A stretch of 64,000 nucleotides of DNA from Gordionus sp. m RMFG-2023 (Eukaryota; Nematomorpha; Gordioida; Chordodea; Parachordodidae), in the NCBI RefSeq assembly GCF_954871325.1, contig NC_088775.1, forward strand, positions 63,031,561 to 63,095,560, in the 5' to 3' direction. Positions 63,501 to 64,000 of this stretch are shown one piece after another. The translations under genes and the position numbers were made by a program. Under the pieces are notes generated by a model, which ran no database searches, was not told where the DNA came from, and saw only the letters and a program-made list of their open reading frames with translations. Within the stretch, counting starts at the first letter, position 1, and each line of letters opens with the position of its first letter.

Positions 63501-64000
63501 AAATGAAAAAAAAATTTACGTTTCCGTCATTATTTTTTGAGTTATGAAGACAATTGTTAGTTTAGTCAAAAATATTTAGATTTTTGGGATTATATAAATG
63601 TTTAATTTTTTTGACTCATTTTGTGTAAACTTACTCATATAAACATAAAATGAAAAAAAAATTTAAGTTTCCGTCATTATTTTTTGAGTTATGATGTCAA
63701 TTCTCAGTTTAGTCAAAAAATATTTAGATTTATGGGATTTTAAAAATATTTTATTTTTTTTACTCATTTTGTGTAAACTTACTCATATAAACATAAAATG
63801 AAAAAAAAATTTAAGTTTCCGTCATTATTTTTTGAGTTATGAAGACAATTGTTAGTTTAGTCAAAAATATTTAGATTTATGGGATTTTAAAAATATTTTA
63901 TTTTTTTTACTCATTTTGTGTAAACTTACTCATATAAACATAAAATGAAAAAAAAATTTAAGTTTCCGTCATTATTTTTTGAGTTATGAAGACAATTCTC
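53500..64000 (+). repeat. 5,557-bp higher-order repeat, second copy running to window end
   Basis: Exact offset 5,557 for GATCTCAATTC (53593/59150), ACATTTAGAT (54204/59761), AAACGTAAAATG (54275/59832), TTTTGCGTAAAC (54697/60254) and ACTCATTTAAACTT (about 55571/61128). After about 61.8 kb the offset falls to 5,131 (for example TTTACATTTCC 57504/62635), so the second copy has lost about 426 bp, close to three monomers. About 38 monomers make one unit. Confidence 0.92.

Larger units (their letters stand above)
15925..64000 (+). repeat. Satellite array, about 147-bp monomer, continues past window end
   Basis: The common monomer, written from TGAGTTATGA, contains in order AGACAATTCTCAGTTTAGTC, AAAAATATTTAGATTTATGG, GATTTTAAAAATATTTTATT, a T8 run, ACTCATTTTGTGTAAACTT, ACTCATATAAACATAAAATG, an A8-A9 run, TTTAAGTTTCCGTCATTATT. 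Spacing of GAGTTATGAAG at 51094, 51241 and 51388 gives 147 bp. Hand count of the consensus gives 28 G/C bases, about 81% AT. Forty-eight kb divided by 147 gives roughly 327 copies. All copies face the same way, no other sequence interrupts them, and stops occur in every frame. The first unit (about 15,925-16,060) is clearly more diverged than the rest. Function is unknown; centromeric, pericentromeric or other heterochromatic satellite is plausible. Confidence 0.98.

Noticed and set aside
15925-64000. CRISPR-like array
   Set aside because: The repeats are contiguous 147-bp monomers with no unique spacers, and the setting is eukaryotic.
15925-64000. Repeated TATAAA followed by ATG in every monomer as a promoter or small gene array
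   Set aside because: The frame after each ATG closes within a few codons, and TATAAA is expected by chance at this AT content. Transcription of the satellite is possible but not shown.
15925-64000. CENP-B-box-like motif
   Set aside because: The monomer has only one CpG (in TTTCCGTC), and no 17-bp pattern resembling the box was seen.

Overview
This is eukaryotic, very AT-rich DNA with no recognisable host gene. The left 15.3 kb is packed with broken transposons. From about 15.9 kb to the end (48 kb) it is one uninterrupted head-to-tail satellite array. Eukaryotic origin is shown by intron-bearing hAT transposases, a LINE endonuclease fragment and the satellite. The best-preserved transposase (minus strand, 9285 to 5720) carries introns of only 41, 43 and 50 nt with GT...AG ends, so the organism (or the source of the element) tolerates very short introns. 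That would fit a small AT-rich metazoan lineage, but the species cannot be determined from this window.

Transposon region (1-15,271). There are remnants of at least four hAT-type families. (1) A 1.36-kb internally deleted hAT of the DUF4371/ZMYM1-like type lies at 1379-2741. (2) A short non-autonomous hAT-like element rich in GAACCC motifs lies at about 4189-4939. (3) An end-to-end BED-type hAT lies at 5408-9671, with 12-bp terminal inverted repeats (TIRs), an 8-bp target site duplication (TSD, 7/8) and a six-exon transposase broken by two in-frame stops and one frameshift. (4) An Ac-like hAT remnant on the minus strand runs from about 13.64 kb to its right terminus at 15,271. A dispersed repeat with a hAT-like TTAACAACACTA end is present twice nearly in full (155-523 and 9950-10322) and once as an end only (11086-11194). 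A degenerate tandem repeat of about 120-bp units with long C tracts fills about 10380-11085. A LINE fragment (endonuclease domain and linker, minus strand, 12522 to 11195) stops where the third repeat end begins.

Transition (15,272-15,924). There is a four-copy 19-bp minisatellite, directly preceded by a short piece of the satellite in inverted orientation.

Satellite (about 15,925-64,000, continuing beyond the window). The basic monomer is about 147 bp and about 81% AT, giving an estimated 325-330 copies, all in the same orientation. Monomers fall into linked-variant subfamilies and are organised into higher-order repeats at several scales: about 1.03 kb, 2.2-3.0 kb, 3.35 kb, 3.66 kb and 5.56 kb, plus an 8.63-kb offset. 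The left edge is more diverged. The 147-bp length equals the DNA wrapped by one nucleosome core. With the higher-order structure and the transposon-rich flank, this makes a centromeric or pericentromeric array a reasonable hypothesis, but nothing in the sequence proves it.
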